Positions 10,801-20,938 of a stretch of 27,825 bases of DNA are shown here, piece after piece. The notes beneath the pieces were generated by a model. It saw only the letters and a program-made list of their open reading frames with translations, was not told the origin of the DNA and made no database searches. Positions within the stretch are counted from its first letter, which is position 1. Each line of letters begins with the position of its first letter. A program made the translations under genes and the position numbers. Source of the stretch: Chloromonas sp. AAM2 (lineage: Eukaryota; Chlorophyta; Chlorophyceae; Chlamydomonadales; Chlamydomonadaceae); the NCBI GenBank assembly GCA_004335635.1, contig QAXH01005105.1, forward strand, positions 1-27,825. The letters are read 5' to 3'.

Positions 10801-12365
10801 GCAGCGTGCCCAACATCATTCTCAGCAGTATTCTCAACAGTAAATTCTCCTAAATTTATGATGCTGCACAGTCTGGCATTGGCTGGACACACAACCATTT
10901 CCTGTGTGCCAGTCCCAACGCGCTCTTGATTCTTTTTTTCTGCATCTCTCACGTTCACTCACCTGTGTATGTTCACTCCGTGTCAAAGAATGATGACAAA
11001 TGGCTTTCAGAGCTGTGCGCAAGTCGACCTAAGTTTCCCTGTCTCTGCCCTGTAGGATGGTTCCCTTGGACAAGGTTGACTTGCGGCTGGTGCAGCTCAT
11101 GTACACTAGCGGGGACATGGCAGCAAGTGAGTGAAGTTGTGCGGCTACTCGTTTCATCACTGATCCAGACGCCACGTTTGAGCAGATGTGCAGATCAGCA
11201 GACGTACAATGGCGTCCTTGTGTGCTGTCACGGCCCTGTGTATTGCACTGCAGTATGCGTAAATCACAACAGGAAGGGTCTCACGACGGGTCAACATCAG
11301 GCCTCATGTGTTGCCATGATCTGTGCCGTTTTACATCGGGAGCTGACAAACTTTTAACTTCATTTGACGGACAAACACTGTGTGTTGCCACATTACACGG
11401 CACACACTTGTATATGTACCGTTTTCATGCTGAAATAGGGTCATTGCCGTTTGTTTGTGTGCAGTTCCGCCAGTCCCTTGCACGTGATCAGCACTAATCA
11501 TAACAATCCACTGTGTGTTGTGTGCAGTTCGTGCCTCCAGCCCCCTGTACGGGATCAGCGGTAGTCTAGCGGAGGCTACGGGCCTGACGGACGGAGTAGT
11601 AGCAGACACTGTATGGAGACAGGTAAGCAGAAAAACACTACGCTATCATTTAGAGATGCGCACGTGGAAGGGATGGTGGACACGTGTGGGACGTGGGCAG
11701 CTGGGCTGATAAGCGTCGGCACCAGCAAGCTGGATGGATCGCATGGCTGGAGGCACCAATGGGACAGGTGTTTGGTTGTGCACTAACAGGCGCCTGATCT
11801 GATTGCAAGGGTGTGATCCTAAGCTCATGCCATGGCTTCAAACACACTTGTGAACGCTGCAAGTGGCAGCGATGTATCTGGAGGGGGAAAGGGGATTGGT
11901 GGTACGGAGTGCAGGTTTGCAACTGGGCTACTTTGTGGTGCAAACTCGACATGTACACACGCCGTATGCTCGTTTTCACATCAGGTACTAGAGAAGCTGA
12001 CCCTCCCCGGAGCCCTGTTAGCTGGGGCACTGCTCTTGACTGTAAGGGAGCCAAAACGCACCGTCCTGCCCCCTCCTCCCTCCCTCGCCACCTCTCCTTT
12101 GGATGGGGATGGCATCAAGGTCGCTTCTGTACCAGCTGGACCATTGGCAGGTGTGTGTGTGTGTGCACGTCTATTCTACATCAATTTGTAAGATACATCT
12201 TCTTTTCTTATGTGTCGCCCTAGGTATCTATGTGTAGGCATCTATCGTTGTGTGCGTGTGTGTCGCTTCACATCTGTATCTATGTATGGGTGTAAATAAA
12301 CTGATATATGGCTGGCTTGGCTGGTGGCGTTGAGGTTGCTCCTGTACCGCCCGGGTCGCTGGCAG

Positions 12366-12405
<40 letters not shown>

Positions 12406-14316
12406 ATCTATCTATGTATCTGTACACCTACACCTTTATATAACTGTATGCACTCATCTGTATGTATCTATCCGGACTTCCGCGTATGTATATTCATATG
12501 TGTGTTGATCTGTATATATACACAGGCGCAGCTGCAGCAGTGGCAGGAGCACAGGAGGTGGCACCTGCCGTGGGGTCAGCCATCTGGCGGCTAATGACTT
12601 GTGGGCCCTTCATGTGGACCACAGCAGCCGCTGCTCTGAACGACGTGGCCAGCTACGCCATGATCGCCTGGCAGTCGACGTTCTACGAGCGAATTTACCA
12701 TTTGACAATTTCGGAGTATGCGCCTGTGCTGGCCACACTGCTGCCTCTTAGTGGCATCATTGGAGGTGAGCGTAGTTGAGGGGCTCAGGGGTGGTTCAGA
12801 GGCTCCTGTTAGGCTGATACTGACATCAAGCTGGAGTGGTCAGAGTTCTGTGAAGAATCTTGACAGCATTGACAGCTCACCATACCTCGCTTTTGTGATG
12901 AGTTGAATGCATGTGTTGAATGCGTGGTCTGGCGGATTCTGACCAGCCATGCTTTGTCGTCACGATCATTTACAACATCTTGTTTGTGCGAGTGGCGGTG
13001 CAGGCGTGGGCGGTGGTCTGCTAGCTGACCGGCTAGCCCTCAAGGGTCAGCGAGCCTGGGTGACCGTGGTGGGTAAGCGTGCGTTTACATCTGTCGGTGC
13101 AAGCATCCGCGTACAACATGACCATACTCGGACACATATTGCATTTGTAAAATATTGGTGTTCTCATAAGGTTGTTTTGGGCTTCTGGTGCTAAGTACAC
13201 TACACTGTCACTGTTATTGATTGATTACTTGGTCATCACCTGGATTTGAACCCAGGTGACCTCGCTGCTAGCCGGCCCGCTGATTTGGGGCAGCCTCACA
13301 GCCTCCACAGCCAATGAGTCGTTTCTGTACCTGGCTATTGGATTTGCCTTGTCTGAAGCTTGGAGGGCACCGTCAGCTGTCATGGCAAGGTGGGAAGCTC
13401 GAGTAGGCAAAAGAAGTCATTACAAACCATGTTGTGCTCACAACGCGCCCAGGGCTGTCAGCAATATTGAGTAACTCAGCAACCATGTCTACCGCAACCA
13501 TGTCAGCGGCTCAACATGCCCAAACACATGGCGGCAACTTTGCATGCCACCGTTGGGGGCATGCCATCTTTGTTGTGTCCGTGCCAGGAGTGCTGTCACA
13601 TGCACGTCCCGGTCGCCCATGCCACACATGCCATGCTCACAATGCCAGCATGACCCAATGCTTCTGTGCCCATGTCCTTCGTCCACAGGAGTGTTGTTCC
13701 TTCGAGTCAGGCGTCGACTGCCATGTCGCTGTACCTGTGCATTCGCAACGTGATCGGGGGCTTTGGGCCCCTCATGGTGGCGCACATGTCACACGTGTGG
13801 GATCTGCAGGTAGTTGAAGGCATGCTCAACTTGCACGTAACTCACGTTCATGTTTCACGCATCGGATTCTGCAGGCAGTGCGTTATAGTTTGCTCTTGGT
13901 TCTTTAGGTCTCGGTGTTTTCACCATTTAAGGGGCCCTGTAGCAGCAACAACTCGATGTTACGTTTCTGGTTTCAGTCACAGCGCTGCACTTCAGCCGCA
14001 GCGCTGCACTGCAGCCACAGTTGCACGGTTGCTGAGCTCCTTCACATGGCTAACCATATCATGGGCTGAGTCGCCTTGCATGACAGGCTTTTGCTCGTGC
14101 AACAATCCCAATGACTAGCAGCCCAACTGCTAGTATTGTCACTAGTATTATCATCAACAGGGTGATGTGTGATTGTCCGCCATGCAGAGGGCGTTGGAGT
14201 TGCTGCCGGGCTTGTACGTGGCATCCGGGCTGCTCTTCTGGAGGGCTGAGCAGCTACTGGCTGATTACAAACCACCTCCTGAGGACCAGCTCGTACCCAC
14301 ACCCGAAAAGCAATGA
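7851..14316 (+). CDS. MFS transporter, Spinster-like, with long N-terminal extension
   Basis: Thirteen exons: 7851-8657, 9409-9551, 9779-9914, 10308-10407, 10581-10710, 11056-11126, 11528-11622, 11985-12150, 12526-12765, 13004-13068, 13256-13389, 13689-13809 and 14188-14316, about 778 aa. All phases agree. The membrane domain starts at LWALFVLSATYVHQAASG (about residue 270). The loop between helices 2 and 3 carries MFS motif A, AGVLADRVPKRSAL, echoed in the second half by GGLLADRLALKGQRAW. VARLGLAVAQSTQNVV and IPDLFPKNKSTALSLYN match the helix 4-5 region of Spinster-like proteins, although the usual Gly-Glu-Ala there is Ala-Gln-Ser. IRNVIGGFGPLMVAHM lies near the C-terminus. About 12 helices are expected. 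Residues 1-269 are hydrophilic, rich in Pro, Ser/Thr and Ala; this exon joins by phase and position but has no family support. The substrate is unknown; animal Spinster proteins export lysophospholipids or sphingosine-1-phosphate. Confidence 0.83.
8515..8618 (+). repeat. Alanine-coding degenerate repeat in transporter exon 1
   Basis: Degenerate repeats of gctgccagtgcagc and caatgctgcagcagc encode an Ala/Ser/Asn-rich stretch just before the first transmembrane segment. It probably forms a flexible or helical linker. The repeat is imperfect, so it has been diverging rather than recently expanded. Confidence 0.6.
8794..8880 (+). repeat. Degenerate telomere-like tract in intron 1
   Basis: A run of ggttag, gggtta and related words contains two exact TTTAGGG units (8816-8822 and 8838-8844). 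TTTAGGG is the plant and common green-algal telomere unit. The tract is short and scrambled, so it is at most an interstitial telomeric relic. It lies in the transporter's first intron (8658-9408). Confidence 0.4.
10737..10784. repeat. A/T-rich palindromic tract in a transporter intron
   Basis: The tract is built of ttaattaattaatt and ttgattaatcaatt palindromes just after the exon ending at 10710. It stands out against the GC-balanced surroundings. No function is inferred beyond possible local hairpin formation. Confidence 0.5.
12320..12366 (+). repeat. Decayed copy of transporter exon 8 end with its donor
   Basis: Exon 8 ends at 12150 with codons for KVASVPAGPLAG followed by donor GTGTGT. 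The segment 12320-12366 repeats this edge at roughly 70 percent identity, would code for EVAPVPPGSLAG, and is likewise followed by GTGTCT and a TG run. It has no convincing acceptor in the right phase. It therefore looks like a duplicated exon edge inside intron 8 rather than a cassette exon. Confidence 0.6.
12370..12403. repeat. (TG)n microsatellite
   Basis: An uninterrupted TG tract of 34 bp lies in intron 8 of the transporter gene, directly after the duplicated exon edge. The real exon 8 donor at 12151 is also followed by a short TG run. Confidence 0.95.
13066..13076 (+). promoter_or_regulatory. Tandem splice donors four bases apart
   Basis: The end of transporter exon 10 reads gtg|gtgg|gtaagc. 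The donor at 13069 (GTGGGT) keeps phase with exon 11, whereas the stronger-looking GTAAGC at 13073 would shift the frame. I chose the first because exon 11 then reads VTSLLAGPLIWG, which is good transmembrane sequence. Confidence 0.5.
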
Positions 14317-15357
14317 GGTTACTGAGCAGACAGACTGGGCCAAGCGTAGAACTGCCTTGGGCAGCAGGAGCACTCGGCCACTGCCAAAGCAACCTTGTCA
14401 GAACAGGAGTTACATGGCGGCCGACGCACAGTTGTAGCCCAAGCTACTACATGCATTTGCACGGCAGCGATGCTTGTGCATGCTGATGGCAGTCTTGCCA
14501 CCTGCCAGCACCGCATGCCCAACAATGGAATCTAGCCACTAATCCAGCCACTAGCCAGCGTCCATGCAGTGTTCGCCCACGGGCCTGTGAGGGCTCATGG
14601 ATTGACGCCAGTGCGCTTTAGGCAGAGCATGGCCACGCCACTTGTGTGGTGCAGTACAGCGGTACAGCAGTTGACGGTACAGCAGTACAGCAGGGTTCGG
14701 ACAGTAGCATACTGAAGTTGGATGAGTTGTTCAGAGGCCTGCCAGGGGTAATCTAGATCACACGTATGTGGGTGTGGCCCACATGCAATGAGAACCGTCT
14801 GGGGCATCTGATGTGTGATGTCATTTCATGGAAAGCAGGACACCGTGCCTTTGGGGATCCTATGACGTCACACAGACAGTTGTTTCCCGCACATAAACGT
14901 GACCCCAGGAAACAACCTGATGGCCAGAATTGTAGGTCGGCGTGGAGCAGGTTGGACGGGTTGGAATCCCTCCCCTCTTGTGACATGGTGGCGTAGCAAG
15001 CACATGCCTTGCATGGTCATGCGCGTTGCGTAAGGTATGGTTTGGTCCCCTGCCGTCAGCATTGCGCTCCAATCAGGCGCTCGTATCTGTCTAGGGTCCG
15101 AGAAGGTCATGTAGAATTTCATCATGTTTCCATCATGTCGGGTTCCAACGCGTGCTGCAGATTTGCAGTCCATGCACGTGCCGCTTGTGCACCATGTGTG
15201 GGCTCCTCCAGGTACACCACAGTGGCAACCTATCTGAGTGAGGTTCTAGGCCAGTCGCCTTTCGTATCTGGGTGATGGTATGGATTCAATGCCATTTGGA
15301 AGCTGTCTGCTATACCCATCATTACACGCTATTGATCATGATCATAATTAAGGCGTC

Positions 15358-15409
15358 AAGCAGGGATAGTACCCTGCTTAGGATGTATCTGATCCCTGAC
15401 AGCAGGGAT
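15358..15409 (+). other. Two adjacent perfect hairpins with alternative pairing
   Basis: Hairpin 1 pairs AAGCAGGG (15358-15365) with CCCTGCTT (15372-15379). Hairpin 2 pairs ATCCCTG (15392-15398) with CAGGGAT (15403-15409) across a four-base loop. CAGGGAT also occurs in the first arm (15361-15367), so arm 3 could pair with arm 1 instead. No transcript evidence is available, and the function is unknown. Confidence 0.4.
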
Positions 15410-16040
15410 TCAAACTATTCAGCTGCTCTTCAGCTGCTCCTGGGGACAGAATTGTATCAGCGTGCTTGGCTGCTCTTGTGCATCTCACAGGGAATGGCAG
15501 GCGTACTAGCGGTGAAATTGGCAAAGGGGATGTTGCCACAGCGTCACGTGTTCGGTTGTCTGGGTCAGTTATGTGCTCCCACATCGCTCCATCAGTTGAA
15601 AGCCAGCCATTGCTGAGTTTGGGTGTTTCACTGCATGAAGATGCATGCTGCTACTATCTTGCAAGCCTGATATCAATTCGGTACTTAGAATTTCTATGAC
15701 TTTGACGTGTTCTCACTCATGTGAGCTCCTCACACAAACTGCCCTGCAGTATCTCATTTTTCTCTTTCTCTTCGGCACCAGATCATGATGATCAGAGCAT
15801 CTTTACTTACAGCACGTTTGTTGGTTGTGCAGATCATCTCATGAGAGATGTTCACACCAACTGTGGGCTATTAAACGGTGTGGCCTTGCACTGTTTGGCG
15901 CTAATGCTGATGCAATTCAGTCTCTCTTGACTTGCAGCAACAGTGGTGTTGAAGGTTTCTGCTGCACAGCTTGTCGTGGCAGCAACGCATTGAAGAACCA
16001 TTGATATGTTTGTGAGGGCTGTGGTTGGAAGTTATCATCA

Positions 16041-16083
16041 GTGGTGGTGGTGGTGGTGGTGGTGGTGGTGGTGGTGGTGGTGG
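16041..16083. repeat. (TGG)n microsatellite
   Basis: Fourteen or so uninterrupted TGG/GGT units, read as polyGly or polyPro in open frames, in otherwise gene-free sequence. Confidence 0.95.
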
Positions 16084-17919
16084 ATGTAGGTTAGCTGCCC
16101 AGGTGTTAAGCCAGGGTCGGACTACCCAGTTGCAGTATGTGTACCAGTATAGTAGGTGGTTGAGCAATCGGTTGAACCATGTGCAGCATGCGAGGCCTTG
16201 CGTGGCTCACGTGCCATGAGTGACAGCGTGCTGTGCATGACATTTCGAGTGGCAAAGTACTGCGGTTTTGGGGTTTTCGAAGAAGTAGCTGGGGTTGTGA
16301 GCCTAGTGCATGATACTTTTCGAGGGCAGCGCAAGGGATTCTTAGTGTAGCATGTCATTTCCACTTGCAGCACGTGTCGGTTTCAGAGTGTGTGTGTGTG
16401 AGTGGGTCATACATGATAAGCGGTTCTGGGAGTGCCTCTTAGCATGGAGTGGCACTCAGTATTCACTAATGCATCAGAGACGTGGTTCAGCGTGTCTTTC
16501 AGCGTGTTGCCTAGCAGTCCATCAGCATTTCATTGTCTCCCAGTGTGGTGGTGGTGGAATGTCATGCCGTGCATCGATTACACATTGCCGGTTTTAGAGG
16601 TGCTGGGATATCTGGCCTGTACCTCTGTTTTTGGCACATGCCGCTCAGTCTTGTTAGGCATGCACGCTTTCATGCTGCCTGTAGCTGCTATGCACGTGGG
16701 AATTGGTCATGTGAGAGACTGAGCATGCCTTCAAGAAGGCTCGGCAATTAGGGCATTGATTGCAGCCCAGTGCCTGGTGGACAATGACACGTGCCACATG
16801 AGACCGGTTGCAAACCACATGATTGACATTGGAAGTGACTCTCCATGTGCCATGGCTAAAAAGGCCATGTGTCTGCCTGGCATGCAGTTACTTTGTGTAC
16901 ATGGCTTGCTAGGCAGAGCCAGTTGGTAAGGTCCAGAAAATGGCTATTAAGGGTCCAGATCAGACCTGGCGCATTTTGCTCGGCTTGCTCTGCGCGCGGG
17001 TCATTGATTGATAAGTTGCAACCCGGATATGAGTGGTCATGTGATACGGCGATTGAGCCATCCGTTGGTGGGAGGTACTTGCTGCACATGCATGGCCTGA
17101 CACACGTCTGTTTCTATGCGCGGAATAACTGGGCATGTTTAGGCTGTCACTTAGTTATGCATGGGCTCAGCTGGACGTGGCTGAGGAGAGAATGGCGTAG
17201 CTGAGGAGAGCATGGGTTCATTTAAAGTCATTAGAATCGTGCTGGTTCCCGCTCACTTTCCAGAGCATGGGCCGTTGTTGAAAGCACAAATGCATGCATG
17301 TGGAACTCGTTGCACACACACGGAACTGCTTCTCACAGAGACTGTTAGCTGGCGCCAGTCTCTCTTCTTGTTACGAGTCTTGGCGGCAGAGGCGCTAGGC
17401 GCGTTGAATTTGTTTGCGCTGTGTTTTGTTTCTGGTGTGTAGTGGGTTGGAGTACAGTGACTGTCCCTTTATCCGACCAGATTCCATTACGCTATTCACA
17501 CGTTGTGTATGCGGCGCTTTGGCAAAACCGATTGCTCCATGATGCTGGTCTTTGTCCCAAGTCAGCTTGCTCGTGCGGTGGCGGCTTCTAGTCTACTGCT
17601 TTCAAGAGGTCTCTAGTATTTCAAGGTGCAGTGCATGTGTTGTAGCAATTTTTCATGCAGGATGTCTTGGGCGCAAACAACTCGAGAACTCTTGCCTCAT
17701 TTGATTGCGTAGTCGATAGGGCTATGGCTTGTCATTTTCAGGTTTGATTGAGGTGCGCTTTCAGTTGTAACGTGACGTAAACCTTGGCTTTCCCCTCTCC
17801 ATTGTCTCAATCCTTCAAAGACAGCAGGCATAGGATTCATTACAACAAGTCCCAGCGTGCTGAGCCTGCGCAGCTTGCCTAAAACACTTCAGTCGGCCCC
17901 AGGGCGAGATCCTTGCCAG

Positions 17920-20893
17920 ATGGCGACAGATCAAGGCAAAACCTTGTATGAGGTGAGGCACCTTGGAGCCAAAGAGCAGAGCATTGAACGTTCTGGCCGA
18001 ACAAGGAATGCCCGCTTTGTGCAGATGCTGGGCGTGGAGCGGAGCGCGAGTCAGGCCGAAATCAAAAAAGCATATCGCGTGCTGTGCCTCCAATTGCACC
18101 CAGACAAAAACCCGGGGGACGAGGTACACAATGCAGCCTTGGACTAAAGTGGCTCGCATCTGACTGCTGGGCCTGCGCATGCCGTGCGAGTCATGTTTCG
18201 GAAGTGAAGTTGTAATGTGCTCCGCCATGCTGTGCGTGCACCGCCCCCAGCTCCCTGGCTTCTCAGTTAAGCCTAGACTGTTTGCAGGCACGCACCAAGA
18301 TTGTTGATGTGATGCGCTTGCGCCATGTAGAAGGTTTCTGCGCCGCCTAGAGTAGATCAAGGAAGATTCAAAAGGCCTGCATCACAGGTCATACATAGGC
18401 AGTCAGAGGCACGCGCCTTGCACACTTCACACGCAGGAGGCCAAGGCTAAGTTCCAATCTCTGCAGAAGGTTTATGCTGTGCTGGGTGACACCGACAAGT
18501 GAGTCAGAAGCGTGAACCAAGGCTGTTGCATGGTTGTCAATGCGTGGCACAGGCTGATTGCATGACACGGATGGGTACTGCACAGGGTTGATGTTTGGGT
18601 GGCGCACAGCAGGCATTGCCTCTGTTCGGCATGACGTGAAGCAGGCGATGAATGGCATGCTGAAGCCAAGCGAGCCAGGTATCAGGGGCTGGATGTAGCA
18701 CGCTTTCCAGCTAGTCCTCCATTGATACCGCATGTTGTTCATGCAGCCGCACCAAACATTCGGCCTTCTGCAGGGCTCATGATAGTTTGGGCTTCCTTGC
18801 CATGTGTGCCGCACACAACACCCGCTTATGATAGTCCAAGGTCGCCCTTGTGATACATGCAGGCGTGCGACCTATGACCAGACAGGCATGACAGATGAGG
18901 ATCTGCTAGGCGATTCATCTGGTGCGCTCTACTCTTACTTCAGCCGGGCCTTCAAGAAGGTTACGCCAGAGGACATTGACGCCTTCTATGTAAGAGTCAT
19001 GCTAGTACATGCAGTGGTGGCGCAATGGGCCAGGGGAAGGTTGCATGGGCTGGTCAATTGAGCTACATGAACAGGGTTCAATTTTTTATCAGGGGGACAG
19101 AGTGGGCTGGTGCCTGTCGTCAGTACCTGACACCAGTGGGTTGGATACCCAGAGATGCAGGCGACTAGCAATGCCTAGGCTCCTACAGGGCAATTTCTTC
19201 GTTTTTGAAGCAGATGCATTTTAATCACCAAACAATCTCAAACAGGCTGCAGGCGAATGGATTGTGTCAACTTCCAGAACGATTACAGGCAACTTGCTGT
19301 GCACGGCACTGACCAGCAGTGCGTTACACACGTACAGTGTCTCAAACTACCAATGCAGGACGAGTACCGCGGGTCTGAGGAGGAGACACGCGACCTGCTG
19401 GCCCTCTACGAGAAACACAAGGGCAACATGGACGTGGTGAGTGCAGGTGCTCTGGTGGTACAGCATGGATGTGGTAAGTGTTTCACCTTTTATACCTCAA
19501 CTGCCCGAAAGAGATACTGTATCCATCCGTCCTTGCACAAAACACAAGGCTGATCCGGCATGGAATGATAGGACTCGGCCTTCTTCCTTTTGGCCACGAA
19601 ACAGGGCAACATGGATGTTGTCGGTGTTCCGGTGATGGACTGCCGGGCGCTTGATTCACCTGCTCAAAAACAAACCGCTTCGCACTCAAGCTGTACAATC
19701 CACGTGCATGAATTAGTGGATCCATGAGTCCTGGCACGTGTGGTCGCATTCTTGCAGCGCAAAGCTGATGCAATGACTGGGCTAGGCCTTCTCCCTTGTG
19801 CCGATGATAACTTGTGCAAATGATGTGAGGTACGCTGGTTGTACTTTGTGCACACTGCTGTGCGCCTGTTTCACATGCTCAGAGATGAAGTGCCTGACAG
19901 AGTGTCATATGCCGCACGGGCAGCAAGTACATGTAACTCACCATTACAAAAAAAAGAAGTTTGCCAGTTCTGGGACAATTCTGGTTGACTCCTAGATCTG
20001 ATGTATGTGTATACAGTATACTGTATGCGTATACGGTATACCCAATCAATCTTTACAACTACAACACACATCACCAACACTGGTGCCTGGCGCTATTCCC
20101 GAGAATTGTGCCAGAACTGGCAAACTTTTTTTTGCTGAGAACGTGGCTACGACGTGTGTCTGATGCCGTGTCAGGTGTTCGAGTGTGTGATGTGCTCCGA
20201 TCCAAACATCGACTCCCACCGCTTCATGGACACAATTCGCGAGGCCATCAAAGCAGGTAGGCAAGCCGCGGCCAAAGGCATGCAAGGGTGCCATGCATGG
20301 TCAACGGAAGGGACAGGTGTCAGATGCGCAGTTGCATGGGATGTAGGACGTCAGGTCCAATCAGCACAGATGTCTCAAATAGGGCTTCAGGTGTGAGCGT
20401 GATGTGTGACATGGCACGTTGCCCAGCATGTGACTTGGCATGTGACTTGACACGTGGTTTGCAGGTAAGGCCAAGGAGTATCGTTCCTTCACTTCCTGGT
20501 GCAAGGGGGTGGTGGCTAAGCCCAGGCCCGCTGACCCTCTCAAGACACGGACCAAGGGCGCTGTAGCTGGTGTCTCATCAGCACTGGTGGCAAGCATCAA
20601 GCAGAACGTGAGTGTGGGAGCATACATGTCTCATCAGCACTGGTGGCAAGCATCAAGCAGGACGTGAGTGTGGGAGCATGTCTGATCCTGGGGTGTTGCT
20701 TGTGTGAGTGTCTGACCAGCAGTCGAGTTGGAGATAATAGCCTGCTGGGCGGCATCATGCTCATGCCTTGCTTGGGAAGGGTTGCAAGGCAGGTACCCAG
20801 CTGCCAAGCACCTAGCTGTTGTGTTTGCACTTGACAATGAGCAGTGTAATTGCAGAAAGCAAGAAGCCGTGTGATGATGATGAACCCATTGTA

Positions 20894-20938
<45 letters not shown>

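Larger units (their letters stand above)
14317..17919. other. Gene-free interval between transporter and J-protein genes
   Basis: About 3.6 kb without a convincing exon on either strand. Open frames are all short and without recognisable motifs. It contains a pair of alternative hairpins (15358-15409), a (TGG)n tract (16041-16083), and a small ctgaggagag duplication around 17190-17212. Part may be 3' UTR of the transporter or promoter of the J-protein gene. A non-coding transcript or a fast-evolving gene without recognisable motifs cannot be excluded. Confidence 0.45.

Noticed and set aside
12308..12366. Cassette exon duplicating the end of transporter exon 8
   Set aside because: No acceptor in the right phase precedes it; better explained as a decayed duplicate of the exon edge.
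13230..13262. Possible tRNA fragment (gggttcaaatcc on the minus strand with a stem)
   Set aside because: It is only a T-arm-like hairpin overlapping the transporter exon 11 acceptor; no cloverleaf, anticodon arm or acceptor stem can be formed.
14766..14996. 76-codon plus frame and similar short frames in 14.4-17.8 kb
   Set aside because: Short, overlapped by equally long frames on both strands, no motif, no consistent splice partners.
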